Assembly: GCA_003169845.1 (NCBI GenBank)
Contig: PNAG01000004.1
Coordinates: 23,515 to 87,514, forward strand
DNA length: 64,000 nucleotides
Direction of reading: 5' to 3'
Source of the DNA: Candidatus Dormiibacterota bacterium
Lineage (GTDB): Bacteria > Chloroflexota > Dormibacteria > Dormibacterales > Dormibacteraceae
Part shown: positions 17,394-24,930 of the stretch, piece by piece
Position numbering within the stretch: the stretch's first letter is position 1
How the letters are laid out: each line of letters starts with the position of its first letter
Made by a program: the position numbers and the translations under genes
The notes under the pieces: model-generated
Seen by the model: only the letters and a program-made list of their open reading frames with translations
Told to the model about the DNA's origin: nothing
Databases searched by the model: none

Positions 17394-17951
17394 TCAGACG
17401 TCAGACACGGCAACACCCTTGAGGGATGTACTCAGTTTCTGTAGGCCAAGTCGCACCCTTCCTTTGACGGTGCCCAATGGAACGCCCATCATGCTTGCGA
17501 TCTCGGGTTGGGTGTAGCTGCCGAAGTAGTTCAACTCCACGGCCAGACGCTGTTGGAACGGGAGACTGTCCAAGGCCTCGCGGACTGCTTTTCGCTGCAC
17601 CGAAACTGAGACCCACCTCCATGGGTCGGACGTGGGTTCAGTGGCTTTGAGCCCGGGCTTTAGCTCACACTCGTGACGATCGTGGGCCGAGCGCCCGCGC
17701 AGACAATCGATCGCGCGGTTACGGACCGCGATGATGAGCCAGGAGCGCAGTGAACCCCGGCTAGCGACAAAGTGCGTGGCATTGTTCCAAACCTTCAGGA
17801 ATGCGTCCTGGACAACATCCTCGGCGCTTGCTGGGTCGCGAACAATTCGGATGGCGGTGGCGTAGGCGAGCCCCCAGTACCGGTTATAGAGTTCGGCAAG
17901 CGCTTCCTCGTTGCGCTCAGCGAGTGCGCCCGCCAGGTCTGGATCGTTCAG
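17394..17951 (-). CDS. SigK-like ECF sigma factor; start codon undefined
   Basis: Region 2 is clear: ALAELYNRYWGLAYATAIRI, then DPASAEDVVQDAFLKVWNN and GSLRSWLIIAVRNRAIDCLR. Region 4 contains LAVELNYFGSYTQPEIASMM and GVPLGTVKGRVRLGLQKL, the SigK-subgroup pattern. The frame is open upstream to about 18170 without any ATG, GTG or TTG. The boundary given is a CTG at 17951, near the usual family start, and it has no good ribosome binding site. A rare start, or a lesion near the 5' end, is possible. It is divergent from the ferritin-like/sortase/Tat operon and is a plausible regulator of it. No anti-sigma gene follows. Confidence 0.8.
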   Translation of the reverse strand: MNDPDLAGALAERNEEALAELYNRYWGLAYATAIRIVRDPASAEDVVQDAFLKVWNNATHFVASRGSLRSWLIIAVRNRAIDCLRGRSAHDRHECELKPGLKATEPTSDPWRWVSVSVQRKAVREALDSLPFQQRLAVELNYFGSYTQPEIASMMGVPLGTVKGRVRLGLQKLSTSLKGVAVSDV

Positions 17952-18227
17952 TCCTTGAACGCTACAAGCCCCGCGTAGGTTGTGTTCTAAACGCCTCTCT
18001 GAGAAGTGGCGCTTGGCGCGCGTCTGAGAAGGAGCGTCAGACCCTGCTAGCCGGTCCGTATTCGCTTGCTCTCGTGCGTACTCCCCAACGAAAGAGGTTC
18101 CAAGAGTCTCCCCACGTACACGAAACGCCGCGCTGGTGTGCGATACCGATTTTTGAAATGTGTGTCGGGGGACTCACAAGTTTTTGATCCGCCGTCGCTC
18201 ACGCGTCGTAGCTACCTAAGTACACCC

Positions 18228-18245
18228 GTGATGGGTACCCATCAC
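18228..18245. promoter_or_regulatory. Perfect 18-bp palindrome upstream of the ferritin-like operon
   Basis: GTGATGGGTACCCATCAC is a perfect palindrome 40 bases before the start of the first ferritin-like gene and between the divergent sigma-factor gene and this operon. Dimeric repressors or activators bind such sites. No local regulator can be assigned to it. GGAGG follows at about 18271, so the palindrome lies in the promoter or 5' leader. Confidence 0.55.
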
Positions 18246-18285
18246 TCAGAAGTTCCAACCGAACCGCAACAGGAGGTCATACCAA

Positions 18286-19068
18286 GTGAACCAAGACCCT
18301 TTCGAGGGGCGTTCCGTGATCCAGTTCTCAGACGAGAGGGATCGCAGGGCGTTCCTCAAATACGCAACGCTGGTCGGCGTCGGTGGCTCACTCGCCGCTG
18401 CGCTGCCGATTGCCAACGTCTTAGCCGCTGCAAGCCCATCACCGAGTCCATCGGGGGCGCCGAGCGCATCGGGGTCGCCGAGCGCATCGGGGTCGCCGAG
18501 CGCATCGGGGGCGCCGAGCGCATCGGGGTCGCCGAGCGCATCGGGGTCGCCGAGCGCATCGGGGTCGCCGAGCGCCGCCAGCCAGTTCGGCGCGGGCGAC
18601 GTCGGCATCCTCAACTACGCACTCACACTCGAGTACCTGGAAGCCGAGTTCTATCAGAAGGGGCTCGCCGCCAACATTCTCGGCGACGACGAGAAGTACA
18701 TCACACCAATCGCGGCGCACGAGGCGGCCCACGTGACAGCCCTCACCGCCACGCTGACAAAGCTCGGTGCAACGCCCGTCACCAAGCCAACCTTCGTCTT
18801 TCCTCCGACCACCTTCACCGACAAGGCGACCTTCGTAAAGACCGCGGTCACCTTTGAGGAGACGGGAGTCAAGGCGTACCACGGCCAGGTTCCGCTCATC
18901 AAGGACGGCGCCATCCTCGGCGCTGCGGCGAGCATCGCCGGCGTCGAATCCCGCCATGCGGCAGTCCTCAACTACCTGGCGCAGATGCCGCCAGTCCCCA
19001 ACCCCGTCGAGCAGCACGCAACCATGGACGAGACGCTGACGGCAATTAAGCCGTTCTTGGGAGCTTAG
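18286..19068 (+). CDS. Tat-exported ferritin-like protein with PSASG-repeat linker
   Basis: 260 residues, GTG start with AGGAGG upstream. A twin-arginine signal is visible (RDRRAFLKYATLVGVGGSLA). After the signal comes a flexible linker of about 45 residues made of Ser/Pro/Ala/Gly repeats. A ferritin-like domain (Ferritin_2 type, about 105-255) then follows: ALTLEYLEAEFYQKGLA, HEAAHVTALTATLTKLGA and GVESRHAAVLNYL supply the Glu/His ligands of a di-iron site. It should be folded with metal in the cytoplasm and exported by Tat. It starts an operon with a second ferritin-like gene, a sortase and Tat genes. Unlike the next protein it has no sorting signal. Confidence 0.9.
   Translation: MNQDPFEGRSVIQFSDERDRRAFLKYATLVGVGGSLAAALPIANVLAAASPSPSPSGAPSASGSPSASGSPSASGAPSASGSPSASGSPSASGSPSAASQFGAGDVGILNYALTLEYLEAEFYQKGLAANILGDDEKYITPIAAHEAAHVTALTATLTKLGATPVTKPTFVFPPTTFTDKATFVKTAVTFEETGVKAYHGQVPLIKDGAILGAAASIAGVESRHAAVLNYLAQMPPVPNPVEQHATMDETLTAIKPFLGA
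18455..18580 (+). repeat. Seven tandem 18-bp repeats inside the ferritin-like gene
   Basis: Seven in-frame copies of an 18-bp unit, (G/T)CGCCGAGCGCATCGGGG, encode repeats of (A/S)PSASG. Units differ only at the first base of the Ala/Ser codon and at the last unit. The copy number probably varies between strains by slippage, changing linker length without breaking the frame. Confidence 0.9.
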
Positions 19069-19070
19069 AA

Positions 19071-19817
19071 ATGTTGAACAGCATCTGGAATCGCCGTTCT
19101 TTCCTAGGCCGGACCGCGATCGGCGCCGGCGCCGTGATCGGCGGCAGCACTGCGATTGAGCTTCTGAGCACCACCCGCGTGTGGGCGGCAGCTGAGGGCT
19201 CCGATGGGGACATCCTCAACTTCGCACTGACGCTCGAGTACCTCGAGGCGACGTTCTATGAGCGCGGCAACGCGACCAGCTTGATCACGGATTCGCGTGA
19301 GAAGGACATCTTCGCCACCATCCAGAAGGACGAGGAGGCCCATGTTCAGGCCTTGACCGACACTCTTACCAAGCTCGGGGTGGCGCCTGTCGCGAAGCCG
19401 ACCATTACCTTCCCCGCAGCCACATTCGCTACGCGCGAGTCCTACCTCAAGCTGGCGATGGTATTCGAGAACACCGGCGTCGGGGCGTACCTGGGCCAGG
19501 CCGGAAGCATCACCAACAAGGACATCCTCCAGGCAGCAGCCGGGATATTCGGGGTCGAGGCGCGCCATGCGGCCCTAATCGGTGTCATCAGCGGGGCGAC
19601 CCCCGAGGGCGGGATCTACAAGGGAGCAACGGAAACGCCGATCGCCAAAGCAGACGTGCTCGCGGCGGTGATGCCGTTCCTCGGCGGGATGCCCAACACC
19701 GGCTTCGCGCCGTCGCAGCAGTCCCTCACCCTTCTACCGACCGGTCTCGCCATCGCCGGCGCTGCAGCTGCCCTCGTGGCATTCCGTACACGCGGCTCGC
19801 GGAAGCCGCAACAGTAG
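19071..19817 (+). CDS. Tat-exported ferritin-like protein with a sortase sorting signal
   Basis: 248 residues, starting two bases after the previous stop. A Tat signal is present (NRRSFLGRTAIGAGAVIGG). The ferritin-like domain has ALTLEYLEATFYERGNAT, EEAHVQALTDTLTKLGVAP and GVEARHAALIGVI. The C-terminus has MPNTGF, a spacer, a hydrophobic helix (GLAIAGAAAALVAF) and a basic tail (RTRGSRK). This is the layout of an LPxTG-type cell-wall sorting signal with Met in the first position. The next gene is a class F sortase, so the protein is probably attached to the cell surface. Ferritin-like proteins with both a Tat and a sorting signal are unusual. Confidence 0.88.
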   Translation: MLNSIWNRRSFLGRTAIGAGAVIGGSTAIELLSTTRVWAAAEGSDGDILNFALTLEYLEATFYERGNATSLITDSREKDIFATIQKDEEAHVQALTDTLTKLGVAPVAKPTITFPAATFATRESYLKLAMVFENTGVGAYLGQAGSITNKDILQAAAGIFGVEARHAALIGVISGATPEGGIYKGATETPIAKADVLAAVMPFLGGMPNTGFAPSQQSLTLLPTGLAIAGAAAALVAFRTRGSRKPQQ

Positions 19818-19822
19818 GGGCA

Positions 19823-20476
19823 GTGATACCCGGGTCGTCGGCAGTCTCCAGAATTCTCATCGTTCTCTCCGGAGTAGCCTTCGGGGCGGCGGTGGTCGCG
19901 ACGGCCACCGCCGTCACGACCCCGCCTTCCACGCCGTCCTTTTACCAAGTGGCGCCGCTCGACATCGCGCCCGCACCCAACCAGTACTATCCGGCTCCCC
20001 CGCGGGCTCCGGAGCCGGCGCCCGTACAGCTTCTAATACCAAGCTTGAGGCTCTCGGCAGCAGTCGAAGCCCTGGGCGTCACTCAGGACTACTCACTCCA
20101 GGCGCCGGCCGGCGTTTCAGACGTCGGCTGGTATCGCCTTGGTGCCTCGCCGGGTTCCGCCGGCAACGCGATCATCTCCGGCCATCGAGGCTACCCCGCC
20201 GGCATGCCGGCGGTATTCAACGGCATCAACCGACTCCAGCGGGGCGACGAAGTGGACGTTCAGCTCGCCGACGGCAGCTTGGTTCGGTTCACTGTCACTC
20301 GAGTATTCAGCACCCCTTACCGCACACTCCCGGCCGGTTTCTTCTCGACCGACGGAGCACCGCGCCTAACGCTCATCACCTGCGCAGGCGCCTTCTGGAA
20401 CAAAGACCTCACATACAGCGATCGGCTGGTGGTCGAAGCCCGGCCTGTCGCCCAAAATCACCAAGGAGAGATCTAA
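19823..20476 (+). CDS. Class F sortase
   Basis: Transpeptidase that cleaves sorting signals and links proteins to the envelope. 217 residues: N-terminal membrane helix (ILIVLSGVAFGAAVVATATA), Pro-rich stalk, then the sortase beta-barrel. Catalytic His is in AIISGHRGYP, Cys in RLTLITCAGAF, Arg in TYSDRLVVEARP. GTG start five bases after the previous stop. Position directly behind a gene with an MPNTG signal makes that protein its likely substrate. Confidence 0.92.
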   Translation: MIPGSSAVSRILIVLSGVAFGAAVVATATAVTTPPSTPSFYQVAPLDIAPAPNQYYPAPPRAPEPAPVQLLIPSLRLSAAVEALGVTQDYSLQAPAGVSDVGWYRLGASPGSAGNAIISGHRGYPAGMPAVFNGINRLQRGDEVDVQLADGSLVRFTVTRVFSTPYRTLPAGFFSTDGAPRLTLITCAGAFWNKDLTYSDRLVVEARPVAQNHQGEI

Positions 20477-20479
20477 ACC

Positions 20480-20791
20480 ATGCCCTTCATCAATGGCGGC
20501 CACATTTGGCTCATCCTGGGACTCATCGTTCTTCTCGTCATCTTCGGTCCGGGCAAGCTCCCGGAACTTGGCGCCGCGGTTGGCAAGACAATTAAAGCGT
20601 TTAAGAAATCGACCGAGGACCTCAAGGCCGAGATGTCCCACAAGGACGTCGAGCCGGCGGCTGAATCCGTGCGCCCCGAGCCGGTTGACAGCGAGATTTT
20701 CCACACCGAAACCGTCCCCAGCGAGCCCGTCCCCGGCGAGCCCGTCCGGAGTCATCCCGCCCGGAGTGAGCGGGCTCGGAACGAGAGCTAG
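20480..20791 (+). CDS. tatA: Twin-arginine translocase subunit TatA/E
   Basis: 103 residues. Short N-terminal transmembrane helix (HIWLILGLIVLLVIFGPGKL), the conserved FGPGKLPELG hinge, an amphipathic helix (AVGKTIKAFKKSTEDLKAE), then an acidic Pro/Glu tail of about 50 residues. TatA oligomers form the protein-conducting path for folded, RR-signal proteins. Co-location with two Tat substrates suggests a dedicated or boosted export unit. TatB is not seen, as is usual in minimal TatAC systems. Confidence 0.95.
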   Translation: MPFINGGHIWLILGLIVLLVIFGPGKLPELGAAVGKTIKAFKKSTEDLKAEMSHKDVEPAAESVRPEPVDSEIFHTETVPSEPVPGEPVRSHPARSERARNES

Positions 20792-20799
20792 GCCGGCAT

Positions 20800-21543
20800 A
20801 TGGCAACTTTCCTGCCGGCGCTGCACCGCAGCCCCGCAAGGTCGGTCGAGGACAGCCAGATGACCGTCCTCAGCCACCTGTCGGCCCTGAGGCGAACGTT
20901 GATCGTATCGATCCTGGCGTGGTCCGCGGCCACCGCTCTGGCCTTTCTGGTCTGGGGCCGCGTGCTGCAGCTGCTGATCCACCAGGGCGGCGTCGGCGCT
21001 GTGTACTACACCACGCCGGCCGGCGCCTTCACGCTTGCTCTCAAGATCTCGCTCTACCTGGGTTTCGTGATCGCTTCACCGGTGATCATTCAGCAGATCT
21101 GGTGGTTCGTGAGCCCAGGCCTCCACCGCCACGAGCGCCGGCTGGTCGTGCCGCTTATCGGAGCGACGTTCTTCTTCTTCGCTGTCGGCATTGCCTTCGC
21201 GATGCTGATGCTGCCGATGTTTCTCAGGATTCTGTCAGGCTTCGCGCCGAGCAACCTTCATTTCCTGCCATTCGTCGACGACTACATCAGCTTCGTCTTA
21301 GTCCTGATCCTCGGCTTCGGCATCGTCTTCGAGCTTCCCGTCGTGCTGTATGCCCTCGGGCGCATCGGGATCATCAGCTCCAGCTGGCTGTACACACACC
21401 GCCTCTACTGGATCGTGGGGTTGGGCATCCTTTCCGCGCTCGGGACGCCCGGCGCTGATCCGATCACTCCGTTATTCATGTTCATCCCTCTATACATCTT
21501 CTTCGAGGGGACCGCCTTGTTGCTCAGGCTGACGGGCCGATGA
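20800..21543 (+). CDS. tatC: Twin-arginine translocase subunit TatC
   Basis: 247-residue polytopic protein that binds RR signal peptides. It has the N-terminal TatC motif (LSHLSALRRTLIVSILAW), six predicted helices, the conserved PVIIQQIWWFVSPGLHRHER loop, and FGIVFELPVVLYALGRIGI. The C-terminal helix ends near TALLLRLTGR. It begins eight bases after tatA and closes the operon of ferritin-like, sortase and Tat genes. Confidence 0.96.
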   Translation: MATFLPALHRSPARSVEDSQMTVLSHLSALRRTLIVSILAWSAATALAFLVWGRVLQLLIHQGGVGAVYYTTPAGAFTLALKISLYLGFVIASPVIIQQIWWFVSPGLHRHERRLVVPLIGATFFFFAVGIAFAMLMLPMFLRILSGFAPSNLHFLPFVDDYISFVLVLILGFGIVFELPVVLYALGRIGIISSSWLYTHRLYWIVGLGILSALGTPGADPITPLFMFIPLYIFFEGTALLLRLTGR

Positions 21544-21599
21544 CGAGGGGCGAAGCCTTTCCTGTGACAACCACAAGCGAATCCAAGCACCACCCGGTG

Positions 21600-22229
21600 C
21601 TACTTACCTGTTTCTGCCTCCAGCACCAGCACACCCACTTCACGCGCGCGCAGCGGCGACTGGTGATCTCCTTCGCCCGCGGCCACAATGGCGCCCTTCA
21701 TCAGGATGTGCCATTTGCGAGCGAACTCTTCCGGCTGAGAAATCCCAGCGTCCTCGGCGAGCCCACGAATGAAGCGCCGGATGTGTGCCAGATAAGACGC
21801 AGTTGCCTGCCGGACGGGGCTGGCGGGCTCGGCCACCTCCAGCAGGACGTTAATGAACGAGCAACCTTCGAAGTCGCTTCGCTGGAACCACTCGTCGAAG
21901 ACTTCGAAAATGGCAAGCAGGCGCTGTGCAGGTGTCACAGCTCGACGTAGAACCTCGCCTTCGAGCCACTCGTGAGTCCACAGCTGCTCCCGCCTGTCGA
22001 GGAACGCCAAGACCAGATCGTCCTTCGACGGAAAATGGCGGTAGAAGGTCATCCTCGCGACACCGGCTCGGGCGACGATCGTATCCACTCCCACCGCCCG
22101 GATCCCCTAATGGCTGAACAACCCGTACGCGGTGGCAAGAATCCTTTCTCTCGCCTTGCTTTTGGGTGAGCCTGGCTGCGGGGCGCGACCCCTTCAAGTC
22201 GCAGCGGCGACCTCTGGCGTCTTGATCAT
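21600..22229 (-). pseudogene. TetR-family regulator with two nonsense codons
   Basis: In one frame from an ATG at 22229 the sequence reads a short N-terminus, a TGA at 22194-22196 (codon 12), then PKSKARERILATAYGLFSH, a TAG at 22107-22109 (codon 41), then GIRAVGVDTIVARAGVARMT and FYRHFPSKDDLVLAFLDRRE, a TetR HTH with the family's C-terminal ligand domain. The frame is otherwise intact to the stop at 21600. Both stops are explained by single substitutions (CGA to TGA; CAG or TAC to TAG). A shorter product from GTG at 22094 would lack helix 1 of the DNA-binding domain. It converges on tatC. Confidence 0.8.
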
Positions 22230-22630
22230 GTTGATCGCGATGGTAGGAGCAAGGGGACCAGAGCGCGTACCAAATCGCCAGGTTGGTTCAGCTATTTCGA
22301 TTAACTAAGGAGATAGATCGATCTGTCTATATTTTTGTAAACCACTCGAGGAGCAGCCATTGTTTTGGCAGCCCGATCTCGGGTAATAAGCTAGACCTAT
22401 CCGTCTTATTTAATGGGACCATCGCGCGTTCGAAACCAGGGGAAAAAGGTGGACTCGGCAAAGGGAGAGCCGTTGTTGTTGTTGGCACCGCAGGAAATCT
22501 ATTTTTTGCCGCGGCAGGGAGTATGCCCACCGCTGGAAACCCAGGTGTCAGGTCGCGCGTGTATCCGACGATCCCCTATCGGCATGATTCGTTGGCGCCA
22601 AATTTGGCGCGAGGCCGGTCATCCTTCCGA
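22230..22630. other. AT-richer intergenic region upstream of a response regulator
   Basis: About 400 bases, visibly richer in A/T than its surroundings around 22290-22420. No supported gene. It is open in the regulator's frame, but the upstream translation is not domain-like. It probably contains promoters; the composition could also mark foreign DNA. Confidence 0.4.
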
Positions 22631-23269
22631 ATGACTGGCGAGAAGATCCGCATCCTGATCGTAGAAGACCATCAAATCGTCGCTGATGGACTCGCCTCGC
22701 TGCTGAACAACGAATCGGACATGAGGGTCGTTGGACATGTTCGCTCGGTGGCTGAGTCGGTGGCGCAAGCCGCGGTGCTCAGTCCAGATGTGGCGATCCT
22801 GGATTTTCGATTAGACGACGGAACAGGCGCAGACGCTGGCTCGGCGATACGCGAAATGCGCCCCGAGGCGAAGCTGATCTTCCTGACCCGCGATGACAGC
22901 GCCGCCGCACAGCTTGCAGCCGTACAGGTCGGGGCGAGCGCTTTCATCCACAAATCGAAGGCAGCAGCTGACCTCGTCAATGCTGTCCGAGTGGCGGCCG
23001 CCGGCGGAACTCTTATCAACCCGCTCGCCATCGCCAGCTTGCTCAACACCCACCGCGATTTGGATCGTCAGCGGGAGAGCGTAACGGCGCGTGAGAATGA
23101 GGTCCTGCATTTGATGGCTGAGGGATTGTCCAGCCGTGAAATCGCATGTCGGTTGGGGATCAGCTACGCCACCGTTCGCTCGCACGTACGCAGCGTCAGC
23201 AGCAAGCTTGCTGTCCACAGCAAACTTCAGGCATTAGTCCGGGCCCGGGAACTGGCCCTCATCGATTGA
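22631..23269 (+). CDS. NarL/FixJ-type response regulator, orphan
   Basis: 212 residues from the ATG at 22631 (MTGEKIRILIVEDHQIVADG). Receiver Asp in VAILDFRLDDGTGADA, Lys in FIHKSKAA; LuxR HTH with VTARENEVLHLMAEGLSSRE and TVRSHVRSVSSKL. It is paralogous to the regulators at 2500 and 32216, sharing the same C-terminal ending (KARELALxx type). No kinase is adjacent, so it may receive signal from the kinase at 8969-10759 or another. A receiver-only protein follows 83 bases later. Confidence 0.9.
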   Translation: MTGEKIRILIVEDHQIVADGLASLLNNESDMRVVGHVRSVAESVAQAAVLSPDVAILDFRLDDGTGADAGSAIREMRPEAKLIFLTRDDSAAAQLAAVQVGASAFIHKSKAAADLVNAVRVAAAGGTLINPLAIASLLNTHRDLDRQRESVTARENEVLHLMAEGLSSREIACRLGISYATVRSHVRSVSSKLAVHSKLQALVRARELALID

Positions 23270-23351
23270 CTCCGTCTTTTCCGATAGAACTGATCAGCTT
23301 CCGGGCTTGCTTCTACCTGCAGCTTCTGGTCGGCGCGAGCCGGGCTATCAC

Positions 23352-23729
23352 GTGAAGAAGAGGATTCTGGTCGTCGATGATAGCCCGAGCATGAGGGACT
23401 TACTCCGGTTCATCCTGGAGGGCAGTGATTACGAGGTCAGCGAGGCCCCCCACGGATGGTCCGCGTTAGCCCAGATGCAGGCTTCCTTGCCCGACCTAGT
23501 TATGACGGACACGATGATGCCGGTCATGGACGGAGAGCAGTTGGTCTGGCGCCTGCGATCGAACAGCCGGACAGCTTGCGTTCCGATCCTGCTCCTCAGC
23601 GCTAACCCAAATGCCAGAGAGATCGCATCGAAAGCCGACGCTGTTTTGGGCAAACCGTTCAGTAGAACCAGTCTGCTAGAAATGGTCTGGTCGCTTGTGG
23701 GAGAGGACAGCGGCGGTGGAACAATTTAG
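23352..23729 (+). CDS. Single-domain receiver (CheY-like)
   Basis: 125 residues from the GTG at 23352 (KKRILVVDDSPSMRDLLRFI). Phospho-acceptor Asp in LVMTDTMMPVMDGEQ, conserved Ser/Ala in ILLLSANP and Lys in AVLGKPFSRTSL. No output domain, so it acts by protein-protein interaction or as a phosphate sink. The longer frame from 23307 lacks a start context. Confidence 0.88.
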   Translation: MKKRILVVDDSPSMRDLLRFILEGSDYEVSEAPHGWSALAQMQASLPDLVMTDTMMPVMDGEQLVWRLRSNSRTACVPILLLSANPNAREIASKADAVLGKPFSRTSLLEMVWSLVGEDSGGGTI

Positions 23730-23771
23730 CGTTTGGAGCACTCGTCTACGCAGCCTGTCGGGTGCAAATAT

Positions 23772-24000
23772 TCATGCAGCCGTTGAGCCTGGCGAGCGTG
23801 AGTACTCGCGGAGCAATCCGCCGAGTCTCAAGCGGCAGGTGATCGCTCCCGTCGCGCGCCGGAGAAGACTCACCTCGTGGCGAAGGACGAGAAGCTCAAC
23901 TTCGCGGTCGCGATCACCTTCCAGCCTGAGCACGAGCAGGCCAACAACGAAACGCAGACCGCCGTAGATGCAAGCAAGGAGCAAGGGCGCCCGGCATGCT
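23772..24000 (-). mobile_element. Internally deleted IS relic
   Basis: The minus strand reads ACIYGGLRFVVGLLVLRLEG, then ELLVLRHEVSLLRRATG (the start of an integrase-type transposase), and jumps directly to RLGGLLREYSRSP (its end). The same terminal motif, RLGGLLREYAREP, closes the larger element at 24931-26011. The catalytic middle is deleted in frame, leaving a non-autonomous remnant. Confidence 0.65.
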
Positions 24001-24126
24001 AACCGAAGACTGGCGCAAGCCGCTGGTTCACCCGTGACGGGATATTTGCATCCCACAGCCTGTCGGGAGCTTGCGTGCGGAGCTCGGGTCACCAGCCGGC
24101 GACGGGCGGCGTCGAGGTTTGGCGGT

Positions 24127-24340
24127 TCAGCGCATCCCGGCCCCAGCGTTGACCTCACTCAAACGACCGGTCTTGACGTCGTAGATGAATCCACGCACGC
24201 TCGTCTTGTTGGGTATGAACGGGCTAGCCTTTATGCGACCGATCGACTGCTTGACGTCCGCCTCGGCATCGTCGAAGGACTCCAGGGCGAAATGGGGTTG
24301 GATCCCAACCTCCTTTTCTATGGCTGTGGGGCACGCAAAT
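24127..24340 (-). pseudogene. Beta-carbonic anhydrase, C-terminal fragment
   Basis: The frame contains QPHFALESFDDAEADVKQSI, GRIKASPFIPNKTSVRGFIY and DVKTGRLSEV. This is the conserved end of beta-class carbonic anhydrases (I..SPFIPxK..VRGFxYDVxTGxL). The zinc-binding Cys/His segments are absent; upstream residues in the frame are unrelated and overlap the end of the DUF6933 gene. It is a relic left by rearrangement near two IS copies. Confidence 0.6.
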
Positions 24341-24349
24341 GCATACGAA

Positions 24350-24910
24350 CTAGGAATGCAGTCCATCGACAACCCTGAGAGTTGGCCGGTTCTGAACGGT
24401 GCCGCGCCCAGATGATCCACCGGCCAGCTCAATCGGCACGAGGTACCCAGGAGACCGTTTTGAAAGGTGAAGCTCCCTTCTGAGTTCGCGATTCAGTTCC
24501 CGGGCGTCGCAATGCGCCAGCCCGCCATACTCGAAGACCGCGTAGTCGCAGAATCGCGCCATCTCGTTCATGTAGCCGAGGACACTTCGGCTCTCCGTCC
24601 TAGCCAACTCGATAGCACGGGAATCCAGAATGCCGAATCGGTCCAGCGGGAGGTGTTCGGCTTCAAGCTCCTTGTGGATGACAGCCACCACCGATGGTCC
24701 GATCGGCACCAAATCGGCCTTATGGATGTCCGGCACCACGGCCGAGAACAAGGTGCCAGCGTGGGCAAGGAGAAGCCATTTCCGACCCTCCAGCCAGAAC
24801 AGGTTGGCGTACCAATCATTGTCGGTGTGCTCGACCTTCACCAGGTCGCCTGGGCGGGCGCCGAGAAGCTTCAGCGTCTTGGCGGTGCATCGGAGAACCA
24901 CGCCACCCAT
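24350..24910 (-). CDS. DUF6933 domain protein
   Basis: 186 residues. The family pattern is clear: VVLRCTAKTLKLLG, DNDWYANLFWLEGRKWLLLA, HAGTLFSAVVPDIHKADL and RSVLGYMNEMARFCDYA. DUF6933 proteins are widespread, cytoplasmic and of unknown function; many are in toxin-antitoxin-like or accessory contexts. The C-terminal 20 residues after GYLVPIELA may be extra sequence where the gene was joined to the carbonic anhydrase relic. It lies between two related IS relics. Confidence 0.8.
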   Translation of the reverse strand: MGGVVLRCTAKTLKLLGARPGDLVKVEHTDNDWYANLFWLEGRKWLLLAHAGTLFSAVVPDIHKADLVPIGPSVVAVIHKELEAEHLPLDRFGILDSRAIELARTESRSVLGYMNEMARFCDYAVFEYGGLAHCDARELNRELRRELHLSKRSPGYLVPIELAGGSSGRGTVQNRPTLRVVDGLHS

Positions 24911-24930
24911 GGTATTGGGGTCGGCCTGAT

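Noticed and set aside
18455..18580. Possible CRISPR-like array
   Set aside because: The repeats are contiguous 18-bp units without spacers and are an in-frame part of a coding sequence. No cas gene is present, and no CRISPR array was seen elsewhere.
18246..18614. Minus-strand frame with repeats of GDPDAL
   Set aside because: Antisense of the PSASG repeat linker; it has no ribosome binding site, and the plus frame has a Tat signal and ferritin-like domain.
22283..22630. N-terminal extension of the response regulator
   Set aside because: The sequence before MTGEKIRIL lacks any domain, is locally A/T-rich and differs from all four paralogous regulators, which start right before the receiver.
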